A stretch of 64,000 nucleotides of DNA from an uncultured Bacilli bacterium. Lineage in GTDB: Bacteria > Bacillota_I > Bacilli_A > RF39 > UBA660. Below are positions 33,867 through 42,717 of the stretch, piece by piece. The translations under genes and the position numbers were made by a program. The notes beneath the pieces were generated by a model that was not told the DNA's origin, did not search any database, and was given only the letters and a program-made list of their open reading frames with translations. Location of the stretch: assembly GCA_934097085.1 (NCBI GenBank), contig CAKONK010000001.1, positions 78,165-142,164 of the forward strand. The letters run 5' to 3'. How positions within the stretch are numbered: position 1 is the first letter of the stretch; each line of letters opens with the position of its first letter.

Positions 33867-34604
33867 TTAATCATTATTTAAAAAGAAATTAACCATTTTT
33901 TCATAATTATCTTGGCTATTTAAACAAGTATCAATTAAATAACCTTTTACATTATTATTTTGATATTCTTTTATTCCTCTTAGATAGAACTCTTTATTTC
34001 TATCTTCTATATAAAAAGGCATTATATTATTACAAAGACATTCTTTAAATATAATTATTCTTCCCACTCTTCCGTTGCCATCTTGAAAAGGATGAATTTT
34101 TTCAAATCGAACGTGAAACTCTATTATATCTTCAAAAGTTTTTGTTTTTATATCATTGTACCAATTTAATAACTTTTTCATATCATTTGCCACATTTTTG
34201 GGTGAAGATGTAGTAATATTCCCCACAAAATTCTTTTTCTTTTTATATTCTCCTACATTAAACCATTTACTTTCTTCATCAGTTAATGTACCATTTTTTA
34301 ATATAAAATGATACTTCTTTATCATATTTTCAGTCAAAGATTCATCTACAGTATCAAGCATATATTTAAATAAAGTAAAATGATTTTTAGTTTCTGTAGC
34401 ATCTTTTAAAACAATGACCTTATCATTTGATGTTAAGATAGTTCCTGTATCATATATACTTGCTGTTTCATCAGGTGTAATTGTCAAGCCTTCAATAAAA
34501 TTGGAATTATATGCAAAATCAATTTGTGTTTTATGATATAAATTTCCAGGTAAATTCAAATTTTTTTGCAGGGTTAATGCTTTTTTAATTTCGATTATCT
34601 CCAT
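33867..34604 (-). CDS. Fic family protein, self-inhibited class II
   Basis: Fic enzymes transfer AMP (or other nucleotidyl groups) to proteins. The 245-residue protein has the core motif HPFQDGNGRVGR, complete with the catalytic His and the anion-binding DGNGR. An inhibitory helix motif of the S/TxxxEG type lies before it (SNFIEG, about residues 34-39), which marks class II Fic proteins where inhibition is in cis. The gene is alone, flanked by repeats and by a divergent HTH gene. Target unknown. Confidence 0.92.
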   Translation of the reverse strand: MEIIEIKKALTLQKNLNLPGNLYHKTQIDFAYNSNFIEGLTITPDETASIYDTGTILTSNDKVIVLKDATETKNHFTLFKYMLDTVDESLTENMIKKYHFILKNGTLTDEESKWFNVGEYKKKKNFVGNITTSSPKNVANDMKKLLNWYNDIKTKTFEDIIEFHVRFEKIHPFQDGNGRVGRIIIFKECLCNNIMPFYIEDRNKEFYLRGIKEYQNNNVKGYLIDTCLNSQDNYEKMVNFFLNND

Positions 34605-34792
34605 AAAATTCCTTTCTTATTTTTGAATACATTATACTATAATAAGGCTTTAAAGTCATTAAGGAACCACAACTTTCACAATAAATTAAAAAGTTTTGAA
34701 TAGTAAAATATAAATCACTTTATCAAAATGTCAAATAAATTTGATATTAATTTTTTAGAAAATATATTATTATATTTATATGGAGGCACACT

Positions 34793-35359
34793 ATGAATTT
34801 TGGAAAGTATGTAAAAATTTTAAGAAAAGATAACTTTTTAACTCAAGAAGAATTTGCAAATAAACTTGGAGTATCTAGACAAACCGTTTCTAACTGGGAG
34901 CAAAATATAACTACTCCGAATCTAAATGATATAGAAAAAATATGTAAAGTATTTAATATTGAATTAAACTACTTTTGCAAAAAAGAAAAAAATTCCAATA
35001 ATCTTTTCAAAAAAGTATTAAAAATATATTTAATAATAAATGCTATTATAATTATTCTTGCATTAATAGGTCTATTAATATTTAAAATAGTTTATGAAAG
35101 AAATATTTTTTATGGAAGTAAAGGAGTAACTTGCTTTTATGACAATAAAAAATATGAATATTTTATTGAATATAATAAAAAAGGCAAAGTAAAAAATGTT
35201 ACATCTTATTATTACACAGATAAAGATACATATGAAGAATGGTTTAATAATTTAGACAGATACATTTATAACTACGAAAAAAGAAAATATGATTATAACA
35301 AACTAATAAATTATATCAAGGATGTATATAGTCTTTATAATGGAACTTGCAAAGATTAA
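34793..35359 (+). CDS. XRE-family regulator with a membrane segment
   Basis: The 188-residue protein has an N-terminal HTH (about 1-60: LTQEEFANKLGVSRQTVSNW), one transmembrane helix (about 77-102) and a C-terminal outer domain (about 103-188) with two cysteines (VTCFYD and NGTCKD). Such membrane-tethered HTH proteins are common in low-GC gut bacteria. GGAGG lies 8 bases before the ATG. It is convergent with, and overlaps by 4 bases, the GDPD gene. Confidence 0.85.
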   Translation: MNFGKYVKILRKDNFLTQEEFANKLGVSRQTVSNWEQNITTPNLNDIEKICKVFNIELNYFCKKEKNSNNLFKKVLKIYLIINAIIIILALIGLLIFKIVYERNIFYGSKGVTCFYDNKKYEYFIEYNKKGKVKNVTSYYYTDKDTYEEWFNNLDRYIYNYEKRKYDYNKLINYIKDVYSLYNGTCKD

Positions 35360-35940
35360 TCAACAATATAATATGGAAAATCATATTTAAAATTATTATT
35401 ATAATTACCATAAACAAAAAGTTCTTTATTATTTTTCTTAACAAACTCTATTATCTTATCATTTAATAAAGGTCTTAAAATGCATATAAAATCATACTTA
35501 AAATGTTTTTCTGTGGTATTTAATACATAATTTAAAATACCTACTTTGTAAGTTTTATTCTTAATATTTAATTTATCAATAACTGTATTATAAAATGACA
35601 TAACATAAATATTTTTACTTTCATATTTAATTAAAGTTTTAACTAAATTATCTATATCTATAAAAGGATCTTTAATTTCCAAAAGAATTATTTTATTTGT
35701 ATTAAGCTTAAGAACACTTTCTAAAGTATCACATATTATTTCATTTGAATTTAAATTTTTAAATAATTTTCCATCATAAAGCATATCGTGGTAAATATAA
35801 AACTTTTTATCTTTTGTTCCTCTTACATCACATTCAAATCCATAATAGTTTTCATTTATGGCATTAAAAAAAGAAAAAAGTGAGTTTTCTTTTACAAATT
35901 TATGACTACCTCTGTGGGCAATTAATTTATATTCTCTCAT
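35356..35940 (-). CDS. Glycerophosphodiester phosphodiesterase family protein
   Basis: GDPD enzymes split glycerophosphodiesters to glycerol-3-phosphate and an alcohol. The 194-residue protein has the catalytic LIAHRGSHKF, the metal pair in GFECDVRGTKD, and FYIYHDML (His). It is short for the family (about 230-250), having lost part of the C-terminal half of the barrel, but the catalytic residues are kept. It overlaps the preceding gene by 4 bases. Confidence 0.85.
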   Translation of the reverse strand: MREYKLIAHRGSHKFVKENSLFSFFNAINENYYGFECDVRGTKDKKFYIYHDMLYDGKLFKNLNSNEIICDTLESVLKLNTNKIILLEIKDPFIDIDNLVKTLIKYESKNIYVMSFYNTVIDKLNIKNKTYKVGILNYVLNTTEKHFKYDFICILRPLLNDKIIEFVKKNNKELFVYGNYNNNFKYDFPYYIVD

Positions 35941-36326
35941 ACTTTTTTCTTATGAAATATTACATAAAATAATACCAAAATTGTTAAAAAACATATTACT
36001 GATATTATCGGAATTAAAAATTCCTTTGGTTTATCTTCGGTATTAACTACCGTTTTAACTTCACTAAACACCTGTGATGCTTTTTTTTCTTTATAAACTG
36101 TTAATGTATAAGTAGTAACTTTTTTATCATAGACCTCAATTAAAACATGATTTTCTCCGGATGTTAAATTACTATTACCATATACTGTTACTTTACAATT
36201 ATCACAAGTATCATAATTAAATATTAATGTAAGTGCACTTGAATCTACATTTACATCATAATCAAATACTTCACTACTAAAGTCTGGAGTCATTTCTCCA
36301 TTTAAAACTTCTAAGTTATAAAGCAT
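35937..36326 (-). CDS. Cadherin-like beta-sandwich protein with C-terminal membrane anchor
   Basis: The 129-residue protein matches the cadherin-like beta-sandwich repeat (LEVLNGEMTPDFSSEVFDYD, then HVLIEVYDKKVTTYTLTVYK) and ends with one transmembrane helix (about 106-126) and KKKV. No N-terminal signal peptide is visible, which is odd for a domain usually outside the cell; tail-anchored orientation is possible. It sits between hemW and the GDPD gene in one tight operon. Confidence 0.78.
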   Translation of the reverse strand: MLYNLEVLNGEMTPDFSSEVFDYDVNVDSSALTLIFNYDTCDNCKVTVYGNSNLTSGENHVLIEVYDKKVTTYTLTVYKEKKASQVFSEVKTVVNTEDKPKEFLIPIISVICFLTILVLFYVIFHKKKV

Positions 36327-36340
36327 TTCTCTCTCCTTTT

Positions 36341-37423
36341 TTAAATAAATTCTATTAATACTTCATTTTCTACATAAATATATTTTTTGTTAATACTAAT
36401 ACTTCCATTATTTAAAACAAGTTTTTTATTTCTTAATAATTTTTTTACTTTTTCATTTGCAAGTAAATCTACATTATATCTTTCTTTAAATTTCTCTATA
36501 TCTATTCCTTTTATAAAACGAAATCCAAGAATTAAAGCATAGGTAATTTCATCATCTTTAGTTAGAATTTCTTTTTGAGAAATATAATTACCTTTTAGAT
36601 ATAAAGATAAATTTTTAGTATTTGTATATCTTAAGTTATCAATATAACCTGATGCACCAAGACCAAATCCATAATAATTATCATTAAGCCAGTAAGCACT
36701 ATTATGTTTTGAATAAAAGCCATCTTTAGCAAAGTTACTTACTTCATAATGAATATAGCCTTCTTTCTTTAAAACACCACAAATAACATCATACATTTTT
36801 TTATCAAGACTATCACTAATTGGTAAAGTCCCATTTATACTTAAAACTGTATTAGGTTCAATCATAAGGGAATAAGTACTTATATGGTTAACATTTAAAG
36901 AAATAATTTTATCTAAATCACTTTTTAATGTTTTAATACTTTCATTAGGAATAGCATAAATTAAATCTACATTTATATTATTAAAATATTTTTTACATAA
37001 ATCTATTTTAGATTTTGCTTCTTCATAAGAAGCCTTTCTATTTAATAACTTTTGATTATTTTCATCAAAGCTTTCTATACCTATACTTAATCTATTTACT
37101 CTATTACTTTTTAAAATTGATAATAATTTTTCATTAATATCTAAAATATTTGCTTCGAAAGTATATTCATATTCTTCATTTAATTTAAAGATTTTTAAAA
37201 TAGAAAATAGTTTAGTAAGCTCTTTTTCATTTAAGGATGTTGGCGTTCCTCCACCTATATAAAGAGTATCTAATATATCACCTTTATAATTTTTTTTAAT
37301 TTCCTTTTCTAATGAATCTAAATATTTATCTACAAATGCATCATTTTTTAGCATTTTACAAAATGCGCAGTAAAAGCAAATATTATTACAAAAAGGAATA
37401 TGAATATAAGCACTTTTAATCAT
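36341..37423 (-). CDS. hemW: Radical SAM heme chaperone HemW
   Basis: HemW binds heme and a 4Fe-4S cluster; it was long annotated as oxygen-independent coproporphyrinogen oxidase. The 360-residue protein has the cluster motif CNNICFYCAFC, LYIGGGTPTSL, and the family segment SIGIESFDENNQKLLNR. The C-terminal HemW domain is shortened. The extra Cys at the end of the motif (CAFC) is typical of the family. It overlaps the SpoIIID-like gene by 8 bases and follows lepA as in Bacillus. Confidence 0.92.
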   Translation of the reverse strand: MIKSAYIHIPFCNNICFYCAFCKMLKNDAFVDKYLDSLEKEIKKNYKGDILDTLYIGGGTPTSLNEKELTKLFSILKIFKLNEEYEYTFEANILDINEKLLSILKSNRVNRLSIGIESFDENNQKLLNRKASYEEAKSKIDLCKKYFNNINVDLIYAIPNESIKTLKSDLDKIISLNVNHISTYSLMIEPNTVLSINGTLPISDSLDKKMYDVICGVLKKEGYIHYEVSNFAKDGFYSKHNSAYWLNDNYYGFGLGASGYIDNLRYTNTKNLSLYLKGNYISQKEILTKDDEITYALILGFRFIKGIDIEKFKERYNVDLLANEKVKKLLRNKKLVLNNGSISINKKYIYVENEVLIEFI

Positions 37424-37742
37424 TTAAATAATTTTCCTTTTTATAACTACCTATAAACTTTCCTTCATTATCTTTAAAAGGAACATTTTGTTTTATAAAA
37501 TTTTGTCCACCTTTAATTTTTGCATTATATAAATTTTCTTGTCTTTTTTTAGATATATCATTATAAGTTTTTTCATCCAAAACTTCTTTTGCTAAATCAC
37601 TAGTAAGATATCTTCCTACACTCGAAGAACTTATACCAGTAATATTTGAAAGCTCTATATCTGAATAATTACTTTCTAAAAATAGTTTACTTAAAAATAA
37701 TATTTTAACTTTCATTTCTTCTTCTTGTTTTTTACTTCTCAT
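37416..37742 (-). CDS. SpoIIID-like HTH regulator
   Basis: The 108-residue protein holds an HTH (about 22-52: SDIELSNITGISSSSVGRYL) followed by a conserved-looking tail (KRQENLYNAKIKGGQNFI) that resembles the SpoIIID family, a mother-cell regulator acting with SigE. The similarity is moderate, so the call is tentative. The ATG at 37742 is one base after the lepA stop and has GAGGAG upstream. Lying between lepA and hemW in a spore-former, with spoIIP close by, fits a sporulation role. Confidence 0.55.
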   Translation of the reverse strand: MRSKKQEEEMKVKILFLSKLFLESNYSDIELSNITGISSSSVGRYLTSDLAKEVLDEKTYNDISKKRQENLYNAKIKGGQNFIKQNVPFKDNEGKFIGSYKKENYLND

Positions 37743-37743
37743 A

Positions 37744-39525
37744 CTACTCCTCATCACTTAATAGTTTTAAGAAGGCTTCTTTTGGAACTTCAACAGAACC
37801 AATCATTTTCATTTTCTTTTTACCTTCTTTTTGTTTCTCTAATAATTTTCTTTTTCTTGAAACATCTCCACCATAACATTTAGCAAGTACATTTTTCTTC
37901 ATTGCACTAACATTTTCTCTAGCAATAACTTTTGAACCAATACTTGCTTGAATTGGTACCTCAAACATCTGTCTTGGAATTGTTTTACGAAGTTTAGTTA
38001 CAATTTCTCTACCCTTATTATAGGCAAAATCTTCATGAACAATAACAGACAAGGCATCAACAATGTCACCATTTAATAAAATATCCATTTTAACAAGTTT
38101 ACTTACTCTATAATCACTTACTTCATAATCAAATGAAGCATAACCTTTAGTATAACTTTTAAGTTTATCATAAAAATCATATATAATTTCTCCTAAAGGG
38201 ATATAATAATGAATATTAACTCTGGTTTCATCAATATATTCAGTGGTATCGTAAATACCTCTTTTATTTTGACAAAGTGTCATAATAGGACCAATAAATT
38301 CTGTTGGCGAAATAATATTTGTATAAATATAAGGTTCTTTAATATATGATATTTTAACCTTTTCTGGCATTTCATTTGGACTAGATACTTCAATTTCTTC
38401 GCCACTTGTAAGACCTACTTTATAAACAACTGAGGGAGTTGTGGCAATAGTTTCAAGATTAAACTCTCTTTCTAATCTTTCTAAGATTATATCCATATGT
38501 AATAGTCCTAAAAACCCTGTTCTAAAGCCAAAGCCTAAAGCAACTGAATTTTCTGGAGTAAACTCTAAAGATGCATCATTAAGTTTTAATTTTTCTAAGG
38601 CCTCTTTTAAATCATCATATTTACTTGCCTCAATTGGAAATATTCCAGAAAACACCATAGGTTTCATTGGTTTATATCCATGAAGTGGCTTTAACGCAGG
38701 ATTATCCTCCAAAGTGATTGTATCACCCACTGCTACTTTTGTAATATCTTTAATTGCCGCAGCTACATAACCTACCATACCACTAGAAAGTTTTTCAAGA
38801 GCTTTATTAGTTATTTTATTAACTCCTACTTCAGTTACTTCAAAAGAGGAACCTTTTTGCATCATATAAATTTTATCTTTAACTTTGATAGAGCCCTCAG
38901 TAACTTTAACTAAAAGAACAACACCTTTATATGAATCAAAATGTGAATCAAATATTAATGCTTTTAAAGGAGCATCCTCTTTTATAACCGGAGGATTAAT
39001 TCTTTCTATAACGGCATCAAGAATTTCTTTAACACCAATACCAGTTTTAGCACTACAAAGAAGGATTTCTTCTTCCTTAAAACCTAAAGTTTTAACAAGT
39101 TCCTCTTTTACTTTAGGAACATTTGCATTTGGAAGATCAATTTTATTTATAACTGGAATAATCGTTAAATCATTTTCAAGGGCAAGATAAAGATTAGCAA
39201 GAGTCTGCGCTTCAATACCTTGAGAGGCATCAACTACCAAAATAGCTCCCTCACAAGCCGCCAAACTTCTTGAAACTTCATAAGAAAAATCTACATGACC
39301 TGGAGTATCTATTAAATTTAAAGTATACCCTTTATAATCAAGTGATACAGCATTAAGTTTAATTGTAATACCTCTTTCTTTTTCAAGTTCCATATTATCA
39401 AGTACTTGGGAAACATTTGACCTATTATCAAATGTATTTGTAAGTTCCAAAAAACGATCAGCTAAAGTAGATTTACCGTGGTCTATATGAGCAATAATCG
39501 AAAAATTTCTAATATTTGATTTCAT
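37744..39525 (-). CDS. lepA: Elongation factor 4, LepA
   Basis: LepA is a ribosome-bound GTPase that helps translation under stress and ribosome assembly. The 593-residue protein has G1 AHIDHGKSTLADRF, G3 DTPGHVDF, G4 NKIDLPNA, domains II, III and V, and the LepA-specific C-terminal domain ending KMKMIGSVEVPKEAFLKLL. Length matches the family. The spoIIP-lepA-hemW order is as in Bacillus. Confidence 0.98.
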   Translation of the reverse strand: MKSNIRNFSIIAHIDHGKSTLADRFLELTNTFDNRSNVSQVLDNMELEKERGITIKLNAVSLDYKGYTLNLIDTPGHVDFSYEVSRSLAACEGAILVVDASQGIEAQTLANLYLALENDLTIIPVINKIDLPNANVPKVKEELVKTLGFKEEEILLCSAKTGIGVKEILDAVIERINPPVIKEDAPLKALIFDSHFDSYKGVVLLVKVTEGSIKVKDKIYMMQKGSSFEVTEVGVNKITNKALEKLSSGMVGYVAAAIKDITKVAVGDTITLEDNPALKPLHGYKPMKPMVFSGIFPIEASKYDDLKEALEKLKLNDASLEFTPENSVALGFGFRTGFLGLLHMDIILERLEREFNLETIATTPSVVYKVGLTSGEEIEVSSPNEMPEKVKISYIKEPYIYTNIISPTEFIGPIMTLCQNKRGIYDTTEYIDETRVNIHYYIPLGEIIYDFYDKLKSYTKGYASFDYEVSDYRVSKLVKMDILLNGDIVDALSVIVHEDFAYNKGREIVTKLRKTIPRQMFEVPIQASIGSKVIARENVSAMKKNVLAKCYGGDVSRKRKLLEKQKEGKKKMKMIGSVEVPKEAFLKLLSDEE

Positions 39526-39554
39526 TTAATCACCAAATATTATTATACAAGATG

Positions 39555-39875
39555 TTAAGAAATAAATAAAGTCTTTATAAAATCCCAAACATTTTTTGCT
39601 TTAGAATTAACGACTAAACCTATTTTATTAGAAATATTATTTGCAGATTTAGTAAACACATTTGAGTAGTCTACTTCTTTAGGAAGATAATCTTTGGCAT
39701 CTACATTTTTACCTTCACTAATATCTTTTTCAAATTCCTTTAACTTTTTATTTGTTAAAAAAGTTTTATCTTTAACACTTTTTTCATAATAACCTGTTTT
39801 ACTTGCAATAAAAAGTGCTAGGAAAAGCAAAAATACTAAAATAAATAATGTTTTAAAAAAATTATGTTTTTTCAT
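39555..39875 (-). CDS. Small membrane-anchored protein after spoIIP
   Basis: The 106-residue protein has one N-terminal transmembrane helix (about 6-25) and a short outer domain. The ATG at 39875 has GAGGATAATA upstream and overlaps the end of spoIIP by 14 bases, so it is translated with it. No family is recognised; a role at the sporulation septum is suggested only by position. Confidence 0.68.
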   Translation of the reverse strand: MKKHNFFKTLFILVFLLFLALFIASKTGYYEKSVKDKTFLTNKKLKEFEKDISEGKNVDAKDYLPKEVDYSNVFTKSANNISNKIGLVVNSKAKNVWDFIKTLFIS

Positions 39876-40707
39876 TATTATCCTCATTTATATATAAAGA
39901 AAGTATCTTAGCAAAAATTTCTAAAGTATTAGATACCTCTATAATATTATTATATTGACCTCCAACTTCAATTAGAATTAAATTTTTATCAAAATCTTCA
40001 TTATAAATTCCATTTACACCTTTACCACTTTTTTTAGATACCCCTCTTGATAAACAAGGATTAATACTTTTTAGTTTTTCATTTAAATAATTTATCATTT
40101 TTTCATTTTCTCCATAACCTTCAAACTCCATTCCTAAAACAAATAATATTTTTGCATAACTTTTACCGTCATATTTACAGGTGGTCATTTCATAAGTAGC
40201 CGAATCTCTATGTAAATCAATAAAATATTTTAAATTATTATTATTTTCTTTAGCCTTTTCAAGTAAATATCTACTTGCAATATAACTATCTTTATAAGTA
40301 AGGCCTTTATCACTTAACACTTTACTTACCTTTTCATCTTCAACAGTACTTAAAATGCCAAAGTCATTTAAATAACTTTTAAGTATAAAACTAGCAAAAT
40401 ATACATCATAATCTAAATTATAACTATTTACTTTGTTATAAGCATACTTTTCAGTTTGATGAGTATTATAGATATAAACATTTGGTGCTCTTTCATTAAA
40501 AACTTTTATTTCATTTTTAATCATTTCTTTTTTTCGTTCCATTTTACCTAAGTATGAATAAGTTAAATATTTAATTTTGTCTTCACTTAATTTAAAATTA
40601 TTTTTGATAAATATAACTATCAATAAACTTATTATTATTTCAAGTAAAAATATAATTATTTTTCTTTGAATCTTTTTCTTTTTTGACACACTTTTAAATC
40701 TTTTCAT
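39862..40707 (-). CDS. spoIIP: Stage II sporulation protein P
   Basis: SpoIIP is a septal peptidoglycan amidase/endopeptidase that, with SpoIID and SpoIIM, drives engulfment. The 281-residue protein has an N-terminal membrane anchor (about 15-36) and the SpoIIP domain with VYIYNTHQTEKY, YFIDLHRDS (metal-binding His/Asp) and NLILIEVGGQYNNI. The N-terminal region before the domain is shorter than in Bacillus (about 400 residues). The gene is near lepA, as expected. Confidence 0.93.
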   Translation of the reverse strand: MKRFKSVSKKKKIQRKIIIFLLEIIISLLIVIFIKNNFKLSEDKIKYLTYSYLGKMERKKEMIKNEIKVFNERAPNVYIYNTHQTEKYAYNKVNSYNLDYDVYFASFILKSYLNDFGILSTVEDEKVSKVLSDKGLTYKDSYIASRYLLEKAKENNNNLKYFIDLHRDSATYEMTTCKYDGKSYAKILFVLGMEFEGYGENEKMINYLNEKLKSINPCLSRGVSKKSGKGVNGIYNEDFDKNLILIEVGGQYNNIIEVSNTLEIFAKILSLYINEDNNEKT

Positions 40708-40757
40708 AATTTCACCAACAATAATGTATCAAAAAAATAGTGAAAAAATTGTCGAAA

Positions 40758-41525
40758 TTAATCTCTTTTTTCACTAATTAAATAACTTAATTTATATACC
40801 TTTAAATCTTTATAATTTAAGGTTTTTAATATTTCTTTATAATACTCTACTTTTAAATCATCACTTATTAAAATTATATCTCCCGAAGTAATTTTATCTT
40901 TAATATAAATGTTATTATTATTTATTTCATAAGTAGGTTTAACAAGATAATAACCTTTTTTATAACATTCATCATTTTGATATTTATTTATTATACATAT
41001 TTTTTTATTCTTATTATATTTATTTAAAATATCATTAGTTTTATTAAAATTTTGTCCATCATTAATTTGTTCATTTAAAATATTTCCCTTAAAAGTTTTA
41101 TCATTTACTAAAATGGTTATATCTAAATTTTTTGAATATGTTATAACACCCTTATTATTTGAAACTAGAATACTTACTCCATTTTTAAGAGGATTTGCTT
41201 TATTAATTATTAAATCTTTATTTTTCTCAAGACTGATACTTGGTAAAATGCTTTTATAAATTAATTTATCAGAAACAAAAGTATTATATTTTTTCATATT
41301 ATAATAACTTTCTATTTCACTAACCTTTTTTCCTTCGATACCAGGAATAATATATTCTTCGGAAACTACTGCATCAATACTTTTAATCTCATATTTATCT
41401 TTATTACTTTTTAATGTTTTCATAAGAGGACTTTTATTTATAATAAAATTTGATACTTTATCAGCATAATAGAAACTTCCTATTAAAAGGATTAAAATTA
41501 AAATAAAACTTACATATTTTTTCAT
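40758..41525 (-). CDS. Membrane-anchored protein of unknown function near spoIIP
   Basis: The 255-residue protein has an N-terminal transmembrane helix (about 4-24) and an extracytoplasmic region with IDAVVSEEYIIPGIEGKKVS, which resembles the N-terminal region of some polysaccharide-deacetylase-like proteins, but I see no deacetylase metal motif. It may be a lineage-specific envelope protein. Upstream of spoIIP on the same strand, 50 bases away. Confidence 0.6.
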   Translation of the reverse strand: MKKYVSFILILILLIGSFYYADKVSNFIINKSPLMKTLKSNKDKYEIKSIDAVVSEEYIIPGIEGKKVSEIESYYNMKKYNTFVSDKLIYKSILPSISLEKNKDLIINKANPLKNGVSILVSNNKGVITYSKNLDITILVNDKTFKGNILNEQINDGQNFNKTNDILNKYNKNKKICIINKYQNDECYKKGYYLVKPTYEINNNNIYIKDKITSGDIILISDDLKVEYYKEILKTLNYKDLKVYKLSYLISEKRD

Positions 41526-41566
41526 TACTAAATAATATGAAAAAAACTGATTAAAATAACCAGTTT

Positions 41567-41917
41567 TTATATTTTGTTTTTAATTATCTTTATGCCCTCT
41601 TTAGGATCTGATAAAAGTCTTTCTTGCAAAATTTTATCCTTTCTAAGTTCATTGATAAACATCATTTCTTCGTTAGTTAAAGTTTCATAATGAATAGTTG
41701 GATCCTTTAGTTCAACAAACTTATCCGCTCCTAAAAGGTAATCGCTGCTAACACCTAGGGCATACATAATTTCAATTAGTGTTTCAATTTTAGGATTACG
41801 TTTTTCATTTTCGTATAAACTAACTGCTGCTTTCGTAACACCAATCATATTACCTAATTGTTCTGCACTTAAGTTATGTGCTTTTCTTGCTTCTCTTAGC
41901 CTTTTTCCTATCAACAT
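41567..41917 (-). CDS. XRE-family HTH regulator
   Basis: The 116-residue protein has a canonical HTH (LSAEQLGNMIGVTKAAVSLY, about 16-35) and an SDYLLG end of the HTH domain as in SinR- and ImmR-like repressors, then a short C-terminal tail. AAGGAG is 7 bases upstream of the ATG. The region upstream holds TCTAC...GTAGA inverted repeats (41952-41970), a plausible autoregulatory site. Confidence 0.88.
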   Translation of the reverse strand: MLIGKRLREARKAHNLSAEQLGNMIGVTKAAVSLYENEKRNPKIETLIEIMYALGVSSDYLLGADKFVELKDPTIHYETLTNEEMMFINELRKDKILQERLLSDPKEGIKIIKNKI

Positions 41918-42088
41918 ACTACTACTCCTTCTTGAACTTCTTAAATAAGATTTCTACTTTTTATGTAGACGATAGTTCCTACCGCTTATGTGATTATTTT
42001 GCACTTTATCACACACTTTACATAAAAAAGTATAATTCAAGATAAAATAATTTTGTCGAATGTTTACCATATGTAGATAAATATAAGG

Positions 42089-42493
42089 TTATTTGTTCTT
42101 TTTAGAACTTTTCTTAGGCTTTTCTTTATCTTTTACTTCATCATTTTCATCAAATGATTTTTCATCGACATGTTTTTTTCCTGAGGATAAAAAAGTTACT
42201 CTTTCCGCAATTACCTCAGTTGAATAATTTTTCTTTTTATCTTCGGTTTCGTAGACACTAGTTTGAAGTCTTCCTTTTATACCAACAACATCGCCAACTT
42301 TACAAAATTCACTTGTTGCACCGGCAATACCATTCCATAGTACACATCTTATAAAGTCTGTTTCATAAATACCATCAGCATTTTTATAATTACGATTAAC
42401 CGCTAGCAAGATTTTCGTAATATGTTTACCATTTTCAGTAACTGTAACTTCTGGATTTCCGGTAAGTCTTCCAACTAAAACAACGGTGTTCAA
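42089..42493 (-). CDS. ssb: Single-stranded DNA-binding protein without acidic tip
   Basis: The 134-residue protein has the OB fold of SSB (NTVVLVGRLTGNPEVTVTEN, FIRCVLWNGIAGATSEFCKV). The C-terminus ends in a Lys-rich tail (KEKPKKSSKKNK) instead of the DDDIPF-type tip that recruits repair and replication proteins. It is therefore probably a secondary SSB, the main one being elsewhere (rpsF-ssb-rpsR is not in the window). Translation starts at TTG with AAAGGAGG upstream. Confidence 0.9.
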   Translation of the reverse strand: MNTVVLVGRLTGNPEVTVTENGKHITKILLAVNRNYKNADGIYETDFIRCVLWNGIAGATSEFCKVGDVVGIKGRLQTSVYETEDKKKNYSTEVIAERVTFLSSGKKHVDEKSFDENDEVKDKEKPKKSSKKNK

Positions 42494-42665
42494 ATTATTT
42501 ACCTCCTTTCAAATGCATATTAACAAAAATAAATAAAAAATCCAAAAACCCAAAAAATTCACTTTTTGTTCCAAATTAACATTTTTGGAAGCATTTTAAA
42601 AAAAAAAAATTTTTATTTACTTCCAAAATTATATTTTTAGATTAAATTATGAAAATTTAGGATTT

Positions 42666-42690
42666 TTTACACTTTACACAAATTTTACAC
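42666..42690. repeat. Three TTTACAC repeats between ssb and sufB
   Basis: TTTACAC occurs at 42666-42672, 42673-42679 and 42684-42690. They lie 28 bases from the sufB stop and may be part of the ssb promoter region or a binding site. Rest of 42494-42717: a poly-A/T stretch, no gene. Confidence 0.4.
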
Positions 42691-42717
42691 TTTTTAATAA
42701 TAAAAAAAGAAGTATCT

